Assembly: GCA_946479515.1 (NCBI GenBank)
Contig: CAMLGF010000063.1
Coordinates: forward strand, 1-22,416
Reading direction: 5' to 3'
From: an uncultured Pseudomonadota bacterium
GTDB lineage: Bacteria > Pseudomonadota > Gammaproteobacteria > Steroidobacterales > Steroidobacteraceae
Length of the DNA: 22,416 nucleotides
Shown here one piece after another: positions 1-8,000 of the stretch (positions are counted from its first letter, which is position 1; each line of letters begins with the position of its first letter). The notes beneath the pieces were generated by a model that did not search any database, was not told where the DNA came from, and saw nothing but the letters and a program-made list of their open reading frames with translations. Both the position numbers and the translations under genes were made by a program.

Positions 1-6
1 CGCCCA

Positions 7-1575
7 TCATCCGGCACGAATGGGGACGTAGAGGCGGGCCCCGTCGCGCTCGACGAGCAACGCGGCGGAGTCGCCCTTGTGGAGCTTGCCGGCGGCGCGC
101 CGCAGGTCCTGCACGGATTTCACCTGGTGCTGGTTCACGGCGAGGATGATGTCGCCGGGCTGCAGTCCGGCGCGCGCGGCGCCGGCCTGCACGTCCTGCA
201 CGACCACGGCGCCGTCGGTGTCGGCCGCCTGTTTTTCCTGCGGGGTGATGGGCCGGACGACGAGGCCGAGGCGCGCGTGCTCCTCGGTGGCCTGCCCGGG
301 CGGTCCGCCGCCGCGCGCGGCGCTCTGTTCCGGTTCCTGCAACTCGGCCACGGTGACCGGCAGATCTCGCTTCTCGCCGCCGCGCCACAGATTGAGCGTG
401 GCCCGGGTGCCGGGCTTGAGATCAGCGATGGTGTTCGACAGATCGGCGCTCTGCTCGATGGGCTTGCCATTCACGCCCAGCACCACGTCGCCCGGCTTCA
501 CGCCGGCCTTTTCGGCGGGGCCGCCCTTCTCCACGAAACTCACCAGCGCGCCCTGCGGCTTGTCGAGATCGAAGGAATTGGCGAGCGCGGCGTCCACGTC
601 CTGCACGCCCACGCCGATGCGGCCGCGCACCACCTTGCCGGTGCTGACCAGTTGCTGGCGCACCTGCATGGCCTCGTCGATCGGCACGGCGAACGAAATG
701 CCCATGTAGCCGCCGCTCTGGCTGAAGATCATGGAGTTGATGCCCACGACTTCGCCGTCGAGATTGAACAGCGGACCGCCGGAATTGCCGGGGTTCACGG
801 CCACGTCGGTCTGAATGAAAGGCACGGGGCTCGCGCCGCCCACCGAGCGCGACGTGGCGCTGACGATGCCCGCCGTGGCCGTGTTCGCCAGCCCGAAGGG
901 CGAGCCGATCGCCAGCACCCACTCGCCGGTCTTGAGGCGCGCCGGGTCGCCGATGCGCACCACCGGCAGGTTGCCGGCGTCGATCTTGATGACTGCGACG
1001 TCCGTGCGCTGGTCGGCGCCGACGAGTCTGGCGGGGAACTCGCGCCGGTCCGTGAGCCGCACGGTGATCTCGTCGGCGCCGCCCACCACATGCGCATTGG
1101 TGAGGATGTAGCCGTCGGCGCTGACGATGAAGCCCGAGCCCATTCCCCGCATGAGCGGCGCGCGTCCTTGCGCGCCGCCTTCCGGTACGGGAACTCCAAA
1201 GCGCCGGAAGAAGTCACGCAGAGCGTCGTCGTCCGCGCCGCCGGCGGAGGATTCCGCGTGGCCGACGACGTCGACATTCACCACGGCATCGCCGTAGCGG
1301 TCCACGAGTTCGGTGAAGTCGGGTAGTTCGGCGGCTACGCGCGGGCGGTCGGCCGCCGATCCGGACCCGGGCGCGGCGGTCTCGCCCGCATCGGACCCGC
1401 TCGCGTCGGACCGGGGCGCCTCGGCATGTGCATCGGCACCGAGTTGCATCAGCGCCGTGTCGACCGCCTTCGCGGGTGAGGGGCCGGTGCCATCCGGCTG
1501 GCAACCGAACAGCAGTGCGGCAGACGCCAGCAGCGTGACCCAGGACGAGGAGTGGAACCGCATGATGCGCGCCAT
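7..1575 (-). CDS. HtrA/Deg-family serine protease, predicted lipoprotein
   Basis: Envelope protease and chaperone of the HtrA/Deg (S1C) family, which degrades misfolded periplasmic proteins. The 522-residue product has a trypsin-like domain at about 85-310 with the complete triad: His162 in TNAHVV, Asp192 in RTDVAVIKI and Ser265 in GNSGGPL. Two PDZ domains follow, at about 317-410 and 433-520, as in DegP/DegQ. The N-terminus is a short hydrophobic stretch ending in the lipobox LFGC (Cys25), then about 55 residues rich in Ala, Gly, Ser, Asp and Pro. The protein is therefore probably a lipoprotein held at a membrane by a flexible tether, whereas DegP and DegQ are soluble. Two ATG starts are possible (1575 or 1563) and neither has a strong ribosome site; the lipobox is kept either way. 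It lies 165 bases downstream of aqpZ on the same strand. Family is certain; the exact paralogue is not, so no symbol is given. Confidence 0.95.
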   Translation of the reverse strand: MARIMRFHSSSWVTLLASAALLFGCQPDGTGPSPAKAVDTALMQLGADAHAEAPRSDASGSDAGETAAPGSGSAADRPRVAAELPDFTELVDRYGDAVVNVDVVGHAESSAGGADDDALRDFFRRFGVPVPEGGAQGRAPLMRGMGSGFIVSADGYILTNAHVVGGADEITVRLTDRREFPARLVGADQRTDVAVIKIDAGNLPVVRIGDPARLKTGEWVLAIGSPFGLANTATAGIVSATSRSVGGASPVPFIQTDVAVNPGNSGGPLFNLDGEVVGINSMIFSQSGGYMGISFAVPIDEAMQVRQQLVSTGKVVRGRIGVGVQDVDAALANSFDLDKPQGALVSFVEKGGPAEKAGVKPGDVVLGVNGKPIEQSADLSNTIADLKPGTRATLNLWRGGEKRDLPVTVAELQEPEQSAARGGGPPGQATEEHARLGLVVRPITPQEKQAADTDGAVVVQDVQAGAARAGLQPGDIILAVNQHQVKSVQDLRRAAGKLHKGDSAALLVERDGARLYVPIRAG

Positions 1576-1740
1576 TGTGTCGCGCGCGCGGCTTTACAGA
1601 ATCAGTGCAACCGGCGCGCGTGGATAGGCGCTTTCCGTAGCGTGGTGAGATTTCTCCGGCGGCGGGCGCCGCGGCGCGTGGAAGCAGTCACCGGAGCGTG
1701 GCGGCGGCGCGGATCGCGCCGGCCGCCGCGCCCCGCGCGC

Positions 1741-2430
1741 TCATTTCTTCAACCATCTCCAGAAGCCGCCCGCCAGCAGCGCGCCGGCGACCGGCGCCAC
1801 CCAGAACAGCCAGAGCTGCTTCATGGCCCAATCGCCCACCATGAGCGCGGGCCCGGTGCTGCGCGCCGGGTTCACCGAAGTATTGGTGACCGGAATGCTG
1901 ACCAGGTGGATGAGCGTGAGTGCGAGACCAATGGCCAGCGGCGCGAAGGCCGTGGGCGCGCGCTCGTCGGTGACACCGAGAATGACCAGCAGGAAGAAGA
2001 AGGTCATCAGCACTTCGGTGAGGATGGCCGCGCCCTGCGAGTACTGCCCCGGCGAATGCTCGCCGAAACCATTGGACGCGAGCCCGGCCGCGATGGCATC
2101 GGTGCCGTTGCCGCTGGCGATGATGCTGAGCACCCACGCGGCCAGCACGGCGCCGGCCACCTGCGCCACCACGTAGGGAATGACGTCGTTGCCCTTGATG
2201 CGCCCGGCGGCCAGCAGGCCGAGCGTCACCGCGGGATTGAAATGCCCGCCGGAGATGTGCCCCACGGCATACGCCATGGTGACGACCGTGAGACCGAAGG
2301 CCAGCGCGACGCCGAGCAGGCCGATGCCCACCTCGGGAAATGCCGCGGCCAGCACGGCGCTGCCGCAGCCGCCGAACACCAGCCAGAACGTGCCTAACAA
2401 CTCCGCGACCGATCGCTTGAGAATGGGCAT
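1741..2430 (-). CDS. aqpZ: Aquaporin Z
   Basis: Inner-membrane water channel of the MIP family. The 229-residue length matches the family. Both NPA boxes are intact: GGHFNPAVT at about 62-70 and NTSVNPARS at about 183-191. Arg190 after the second box and His175 in the fifth helix are the selectivity-filter residues that mark a water-selective AqpZ rather than a glycerol facilitator. Long runs are close to the E. coli protein, such as [17 protein letters not shown] and [12 protein letters not shown] (I for V in places). The ATG at 2430 is preceded by a very strong Shine-Dalgarno GGGGGAGG at 2435-2442, spaced 4 bases. That C-complementary site is also a perfect match to the C-rich segment of the small RNA predicted at 12487-12575 (see findings). 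Transcribed alone or together with the downstream protease gene. Confidence 0.97.
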   Translation of the reverse strand: MPILKRSVAELLGTFWLVFGGCGSAVLAAAFPEVGIGLLGVALAFGLTVVTMAYAVGHISGGHFNPAVTLGLLAAGRIKGNDVIPYVVAQVAGAVLAAWVLSIIASGNGTDAIAAGLASNGFGEHSPGQYSQGAAILTEVLMTFFFLLVILGVTDERAPTAFAPLAIGLALTLIHLVSIPVTNTSVNPARSTGPALMVGDWAMKQLWLFWVAPVAGALLAGGFWRWLKK

Positions 2431-2516
2431 GAGACCTCCCCCGTTATGATTGTTATTGCGGGCGCACCCTACCCCGCTGCGGGCCGGCCCGTAAATCGGG
2501 GCAATCGAGCCGCGTT

Positions 2517-3041
2517 CTATTCCACCCTGCGGCAGGTGACTTCGCCCGAGATCTTCACGCCCATGGCGGTCTCGCCGGAGAAACTGAGCAACGTGTTGTT
2601 GCCCTGGGTCATGAGCGTGGTGGTGGCCTTGCCGGTCATGCCGCGGTTGGCGCGCTCGGCGCGTTTGAATGGCGCGAGCGAGGCATCGGGCCGGGTGTCG
2701 ATCTCGTAGGTGGTGCTGGCCATGGTCCTGCCGGACTGCGTGACTTCCGCCACCACCAGCACGATCTGGATCTCGTTGGCATGCTTCTCATCGAGATTGG
2801 GCACGTCGATGGACAACGAGGAATCGCGGGCATTCATCACCACGCTGAGGCCCAGCGGCTTGTCGCTGAGCGCGGCCAGCACGCAGGCTTCCCGGGGCGC
2901 GAAGTCGTACCGGCCCTTGTGCGGCCCGGAGCCGAGCGTGACCGACGCGCTGCTGCCGATGGAATTCTGCGGCAGCGCTGGCGGCGCCGCGGCCAGGACG
3001 GCCGCGGCTGCCAGCGTCAGCCACTGTCGATGCGGGTTCAT
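2517..3041 (-). CDS. Small secreted protein of unknown function
   Basis: Unrecognised 174-residue protein. The N-terminus is a clear Sec signal peptide: a positive start (MNPHRQW), an Ala/Leu-rich core, and probable cleavage after about residue 24. The mature part is polar, with no membrane segment. It contains two cysteines, in REACVLAAL and near the C-terminus in EVTCRRVE, which could form a disulphide. The predicted fold is mostly beta strand, judging from the alternating pattern, which is inference. The ATG at 3041 overlaps the TGA of the upstream DUF481 gene as ATGA, so the two are almost certainly translated from one mRNA and coupled. That suggests a periplasmic or outer-membrane partner role. 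I found no motif that names a function. Confidence 0.85.
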   Translation of the reverse strand: MNPHRQWLTLAAAAVLAAAPPALPQNSIGSSASVTLGSGPHKGRYDFAPREACVLAALSDKPLGLSVVMNARDSSLSIDVPNLDEKHANEIQIVLVVAEVTQSGRTMASTTYEIDTRPDASLAPFKRAERANRGMTGKATTTLMTQGNNTLLSFSGETAMGVKISGEVTCRRVE

Positions 3042-3787
3042 TTGATGTTGTAGACGAGGTTCACCGTGGTGAGCGTGTCCGTGGACTCGGACAGCGGCGG
3101 CGGGTCGCTGTTGTAGCGCACGCCGATGCCCACGGCCAGCGCCAGCGACTGCGTCATGCTCACCTGCAACGCGATGTCGTTGGCCACGGCGGTGTTCTCG
3201 GCGCCGAACTCGGCCAGCAGCTTGTTGGTGATCTTGGTGCTCTCGTTGAAGGCGTGTTCGAAGTTCGAACCGAGCGTGCCGACCACCTCGTCCTCGAGTT
3301 CGCCGTCGATGCGATCGAGCACCTCGCCGGCGTCGGTCTTGATCAGCGTCTCGGCGCGCGAACGCTTGAAGCCGACGCCGAGCGAGCCGTCCAGCTTGGT
3401 CGACGGCGAGTCGATGAACTTGTAGCCGGCGCCGGTGCTGGCGGTGGCCTGGTAGGCGAAGCCGCTGAAGCGGTCCTGCTCGCCGCGCAGCGCACCGAAC
3501 CAGGACAGTCGGTCGGTGATCTTGTAGTCGGCCTGGTACCGCGCCTCGTAGCGCTCGGCCGTGCTGAACTCGGCGTTCTCGCTGTACAGCGCGGCGACGA
3601 AGACATTGTGCTTCCACTTCGCGCCCTCGTGCGTGAGATCCAGCTTGGTGTTCGCCGAGGCGGCCTCGGTGTTGCCGCTGGATTGCAGGAAGCCGAGCTC
3701 GGCCTTGCCGGTCCATTGCGCCTGGGCGGGCGCGACCAGGGTGAGAAGGCCGAGGGCGGCCAGGACTTTCAACGAATGTGTCTGCAC
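3038..3787 (-). CDS. DUF481 (YdiY-like) outer-membrane-type protein
   Basis: The 249-residue protein has a signal peptide (QTHSLKVLAALGLLT, cleavage near APAQAQ) and a DUF481 body. DUF481 proteins such as E. coli YdiY are predicted outer-membrane beta-barrels. Visible family traits are the opening WTGKAELGFLQSSGNTE, alternating aromatic strands such as YKITDRLSWFGALRGEQDRF, and the terminal strand [10 protein letters not shown]. The frame stays open upstream to 4072 inside another gene, so the start is chosen from the signal peptide. The best start is the GTG at 3787, with a TTG four codons further in as the alternative; the Shine-Dalgarno is weak (GGATC). The stop overlaps the ATG of the next gene by four bases. 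It follows the nuclease gene after 146 bases that may hold its promoter. The function of the family is not established. Confidence 0.88.
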   Translation of the reverse strand: MQTHSLKVLAALGLLTLVAPAQAQWTGKAELGFLQSSGNTEAASANTKLDLTHEGAKWKHNVFVAALYSENAEFSTAERYEARYQADYKITDRLSWFGALRGEQDRFSGFAYQATASTGAGYKFIDSPSTKLDGSLGVGFKRSRAETLIKTDAGEVLDRIDGELEDEVVGTLGSNFEHAFNESTKITNKLLAEFGAENTAVANDIALQVSMTQSLALAVGIGVRYNSDPPPLSESTDTLTTVNLVYNIK

Positions 3788-3933
3788 GCGGGATCCAGAT
3801 GAGGTGTTGTTAGGGGGCGCGCATTGTATGGCGCGGCGCGCCCGGTGTCGTTCCGCAGGGATAGATTCGGAAACGGCCGACAGGTTCCCGCGCGCTTCGC
3901 GCGGCGCAGCATCGTCGCCGGCCGGCCGCGAGG

Positions 3934-4590
3934 CTAGTTGAGGTGGTAGGCCACCTTGCTGCCGCTCTGGCTCACGTACTTGAGCCGGATGAGCTCGTCG
4001 ATGAGCTGCTCCACGACTTTTTCGCCGAGGGCGCCGCCGTGCTGCTTGAAATAGTTGCCGATGGTGGTGCACAGCGTCTTGCGCGTGGACGGCTTGCCGC
4101 GCAGCGAGTGCAGGTGCTTGATGATGGGCGCCAGTCGGTCGGACTGCGCCTTCTTCGCGGCCGTGGGCGGAGCGGCGCGCGACGCGCTCTTGGGGACCGG
4201 CGCGGGGGTGCGCGGCACGTGCTTGGCGAGCTCGGCGAGCGAGCGTACACGCCGGCAGGCATGGCCGCGCGCCACCAGGAACTCCACCAGCGGGTCGAAG
4301 TCCGTGTCGCGCGAGACGATGAACACCGCGGCGTGCGGCTCTTTCTCCAGCAGCCGGCCGATGAAGTACGCGATGTGCATGTCCACCGCGTTGGGGCCGC
4401 TGCGCGCGATGCGCACGTACTCGGCGTGCGCACCGAGCTTCTGCATGGACTCGGAGAACTCGAAGCTGACGCGCCCCCGGGCCTGGTGTGCGCCGACGAA
4501 CACCTTGACGCGAAACGCGCCGGTGCCCAGCTCTTCCAGGCTGTCGGGCTGGACGTTCTCGAAATCGACCAGGACGTAGTTAGTTGCCAT
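3934..4590 (-). CDS. NYN/PIN-like domain protein with C-terminal winged-helix-like region
   Basis: Probable metal-dependent RNase of the NYN (PIN-like) superfamily, 218 residues. The N-terminal domain (about 1-125) carries the acidic residues expected of the active site: Asp9, Glu11 and Asn12 in VDFENVQ, Asp70 in NAVDMHIAY, and Asp95/Asp97 in SRDTDFDPLVEF. A Pro/Ala/Lys-rich linker (about 127-150) leads to a C-terminal basic domain (about 152-218, APIIKHLHSLRG through YHLN). Its spacing resembles the small helical RNA-binding domains (OST-HTH/LOTUS-like) often attached to NYN nucleases; this second assignment is inference. The ATG at 4590 is chosen because homologous NYN proteins start immediately before this first strand, although the frame is open further upstream. 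It lies 50 bases downstream of the MazG-type gene, so the two probably form an operon. Confidence 0.87.
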   Translation of the reverse strand: MATNYVLVDFENVQPDSLEELGTGAFRVKVFVGAHQARGRVSFEFSESMQKLGAHAEYVRIARSGPNAVDMHIAYFIGRLLEKEPHAAVFIVSRDTDFDPLVEFLVARGHACRRVRSLAELAKHVPRTPAPVPKSASRAAPPTAAKKAQSDRLAPIIKHLHSLRGKPSTRKTLCTTIGNYFKQHGGALGEKVVEQLIDELIRLKYVSQSGSKVAYHLN

Positions 4591-4640
4591 GGCGCATTGT
4601 GCATGAGCGCGGGCCGCGCGTGGGGCGAGATTGCATGGGG

Positions 4641-5006
4641 TCAGGTCTCGGAGTACTTGCGGGCCGAGCCGCGCACCCGCTCCGCCGGGTACTTGAGGGC
4701 GTTCTTGCGCATCTTCTCGCGCGCCGCCTCCAGCAGGTTCACGTCCAGCTTGTCGGCCAGCCGCACCAGGTAGTTCAGCACGTCGGCCAGTTCGTCGCGC
4801 ACCTGGGCGTGCTGCTCGGGCGTGAGATTGCGGGACTGCTCCTCGGTCAGCCACTGGAAGCACTCGAGCAGCTCGGAGGCCTCCACGGACAGCGCCGCCG
4901 CCAGGTTCTTGGGGCTGTGAAACTGATCCCAGTCACGCTCGGCGGCAAATTCCCGCAGGGCATCCCGGAGCTGGCTCAGGCCCTGCGGATTCGAGGCGTC
5001 GGTCAT
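4641..5006 (-). CDS. MazG-like nucleotide pyrophosphohydrolase
   Basis: Small all-alpha NTP pyrophosphatase of the MazG / dCTPase-like family, 121 residues, the usual length for single-domain members. The metal-binding signature is complete: Glu42 and Glu45 in VEASELLE, and Glu72 and Asp75 in RDELADVLNYL. RDWDQFHSPKNLAAALS and the C-terminal ALKYPAERVRGSARKY match the DCTPP1-like branch, which cleaves (d)NTPs, often dCTP or modified nucleotides, to the monophosphate and pyrophosphate. It is therefore a probable house-cleaning enzyme in the cytoplasm. The exact substrate cannot be read from sequence. The divergent start is only 70 bases from the start of the large transglutaminase-like gene, so promoters must be packed into 5007-5076. 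The NYN nuclease gene follows on the same strand. Confidence 0.92.
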   Translation of the reverse strand: MTDASNPQGLSQLRDALREFAAERDWDQFHSPKNLAAALSVEASELLECFQWLTEEQSRNLTPEQHAQVRDELADVLNYLVRLADKLDVNLLEAAREKMRKNALKYPAERVRGSARKYSET

Positions 5007-5076
5007 GCGGCGCAGACTACATCAAGGCGTGATCCATTCGCGATTTGCGGGAAATCCTCCCCGTTATGCTCGGGCC

Positions 5077-8000
5077 ATGCTCAGCCTGGTTCGTGCCCTG
5101 CTGGCGGCCGTCGCCACCACGCTCTTCCTCGTCCCCGCCGGCGCCGCCGAGGTCTGGGATGCCCCCGCCTTTTCGATGCCCGCCCGCGAGCTGCAGGCGG
5201 CCGCGGCCGCCGTCCACCGCGACAAGCCCACCGACGTGGTGGTGCTGCTGGACGAGCGCCGCTACTCCTTCGACGAGCAGCACCGCGTCACGGTCACCTC
5301 GCGCATGATCTACCGCGTCGACTCGCCGGATGGCGTGGAGAACTGGGCGGCGAGCTCGGCGGCCTGGCAGCCGTGGTACCAGGCGCCGCCGGTGATCCGC
5401 GCGCGAGTGGTGACCCGCGACGGGCGCGAGCACGTGCTCGACCAGAACCTGCTGCGCGACGGCGCCTCGCGCGCCGGCGACAACCAGGTGTTCGACGACA
5501 CGCATGTGACGCAGGGTCCGCTGCCGGCGGTCGAGGTCGGCGCGGTGATCGAGGAAGAGATCACCTTGCGCGACGAGAAGCCGTTCTTCGCCGCGGGCGC
5601 GGTATACCGCGAGTACATCGGCCGGCCGGTGCCCGTGCTGCACACCCGCGTCATCATCGACGCGCCCGAGTCGCTGCCGCTGAAGCGTGAGGTGCGGCTG
5701 CTGCCCAATGCGCAGGCCAGCGAGACGCGCGTGCGCAGCCGCGTCCGCTGGGTGCTGGATCACGGCTTCATCGACGCGCAGGACACCATGGCATCGAACC
5801 TGCCGCCGGAGTCGCCCGCCTGGGCCAGCGTGGAGTTCTCCACCGGGGAATCCTGGCAGAGCGTGGCGGCAAACTACCGCGAGCTCACCGAGGCACGCAT
5901 CCGCAAGGAGGATGCACGGCCGTTGTTCGCGGGTCTGAAGCTGCCGAAGGCCGCGGGGCCGAACCAGAGCGCCTCGCGCGACTACATCGGCAGGCTGGTG
6001 GAACGACTGCACCGCGAGGTGCGCTACACCGGCGTGGAATTCGGGGAGGCACGCCTGGTGCCGGAATACCCGGCCGAGACGCTGCGCCGCAAGTTCGGCG
6101 ACTGCAAGGACAAGTCCACGCTGCTGGTCGCCGCGCTGCGCGCCTCTGGCATCGAAGCCTACCTGGCGCTGCTGTCGGCGGGCGCGGGCCAGGACGTGCT
6201 GCCGAACCTGCCGGGCCTCGGCATGTTCGACCACGCCATCGTGTTCGTGCCGGCCAGCTCGCCGGCCGACCAGGACCTGTGGATCGACGCCACCACCGAA
6301 TATGCGCGCGTGGGCACGCTACCCGCGGCGGACACCAACCGGCTCGCGCTCGTGATCCGACCGGGCGAGACGGCATTGACCCGCACCCCCGCGCTGCGCG
6401 CGGCCGACAACGCGCAGATCGAGACGCGCGAGTTCTATCTATCGGAGTACGGTCCGGCGCGCGTGGTCGAGACCACGGAGACGCGCGGCACCATCGAGCT
6501 GGAATATCGCGGCTGGTACGCCGGCGCGGACACGCAGGAGCGCCTCGAGTCCCTGCGCGAATACGCCAGGACCACCTACCGCGCCAAGGAACTGACCCAG
6601 TACACGCACACGGCCAGCAACGACTTCTCGAAGTCCTACCGCATGACGCTGGACATCAAGGATGCGCCGGTGGGCTCGACGGATCTGAACACGGCGGCCG
6701 TGGGCGTGAGCCTGGGCAACATCGCCACGCGCCTGCCGAGCTACTTCACCGATCGCCTCGGCGACGACGAGGGCGACGGCGACGCGCGCCAAGAGGACGT
6801 GGTGTTCGAGCCGTACGTCGTCGAGTGGGATTACCGCGTGCACGCGCCGGACGGCTTCCGCGCGCGCGAGCTGCCGGCCAATGGCACGCTGGAACTCGGC
6901 CCGGCGCGCCTCACCTCCGAGTTCTCGCAGGCCGGCGGCGTGCTGCGCGCCCACTGGCGCTTCGACATGGTCAAAGGCCGTTACACGCCCGCCGAAGCGG
7001 ATGCCTTCGTCGCCGCGGTGCGCGAGCTCAGGCGCCGCGACGTGCAGATTCTCGCCTTCGATCACCAGGGCGCGGCGCTCAGCGCCGAGGGCGACTTCAA
7101 AGGTTCGCTCGCCGTGTTCCGCGAGCTGGCCAAGAAGCATCCGCGCCAGGCTGTGCACCGCCTGCGGCATGCCTATGCCTTGCTCGAGGCCGGTCTCGGC
7201 AAGCGCGCGCAGCAGGAAGCCGAGGCCGCGACCCGGCTCGAACCAAAATACGCCTTCGCCTGGAAAGCGCTGGGCTGGATGCGACAGCACGACGCCGTGG
7301 GACGCCGCTTCGGCGCGGGCTACGACCGCGCGGGCGCCATCGCCGCCTATCGCCGGGCCCGCGCGCTGGATCCGGACAACTCGGACATCGCCGCCGATCT
7401 CGGCGTGCTGCTGGAGCACGACGAGCGCGGCGAGCGCTACGCCGACAAGGCCAGCCTGGCGCTCGCGGTGGACGAGTACCAGGCACGCGCCAGGCTCATG
7501 GGCGAGTCGCAGCGCTCCGACCGCTACACCGACAACCTCTATTACTCGCTGCTGTATCTCGGCCGCTTCGGCGAGGCGCGCGATCTGCTCAGAAAAGAGA
7601 GCCCCACCAGCACGCGACGCGCGCTGACGCTGGCCGCGATCGCAGGCGCCGATGGCAGTGCCAAGGCCATCGAGGCCGCGCGCGACATCGCGGGCAGCGA
7701 AAGCGAACGGCGCAGCGCCCTCAAGAGCGCGGGTGGCATTCTCACCAACCTGCGCGAGTATGGCTCGGCGGCGGATCTGCTCGAGGCCAGCGCGCGGGGA
7801 CAATCGACCACGGCCGCCGACACGCAGCGCGTGGCCATGCTGCGCAAGGTGGTGGCGGCGGAACGCGACCAGGTGGAGGCCACGGATCCGCGCAGCGTGG
7901 TGCTGCGCGCGTACTCGCTGCTGCTCTCCTCGCGCGAACGCCTGGCGGAGTTCCGCGCACTGACCAGCCGCCATGCGCAGGAGGGCGTGGACGTGGCGCA

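Noticed and set aside
19..27. AATGGGGAC near the left edge as a third copy of the 41-base repeat
   Set aside because: Only nine bases match and they lie inside the protease reading frame; the palindrome is absent.
79..1326. Long plus-strand open frame opposite the protease gene
   Set aside because: It is antisense to a gene with a complete catalytic triad and two PDZ domains; its product is a low-complexity Ala/Arg/His/Gly sequence typical of GC-rich shadow frames.
3888..3904. GC hairpin (CCGCGCG/CGCGCGG) in the gap between the NYN gene and the DUF481 gene
   Set aside because: It has a 3-base loop and no T-run on either strand; such hairpins are expected by chance in this composition.
5065..5079. 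TATGCT just before the ATG at 5077 as a -10 box for a leaderless mRNA
   Set aside because: No -35 box lies at the right spacing (the nearest candidate is 14 bases away), so support is too weak.
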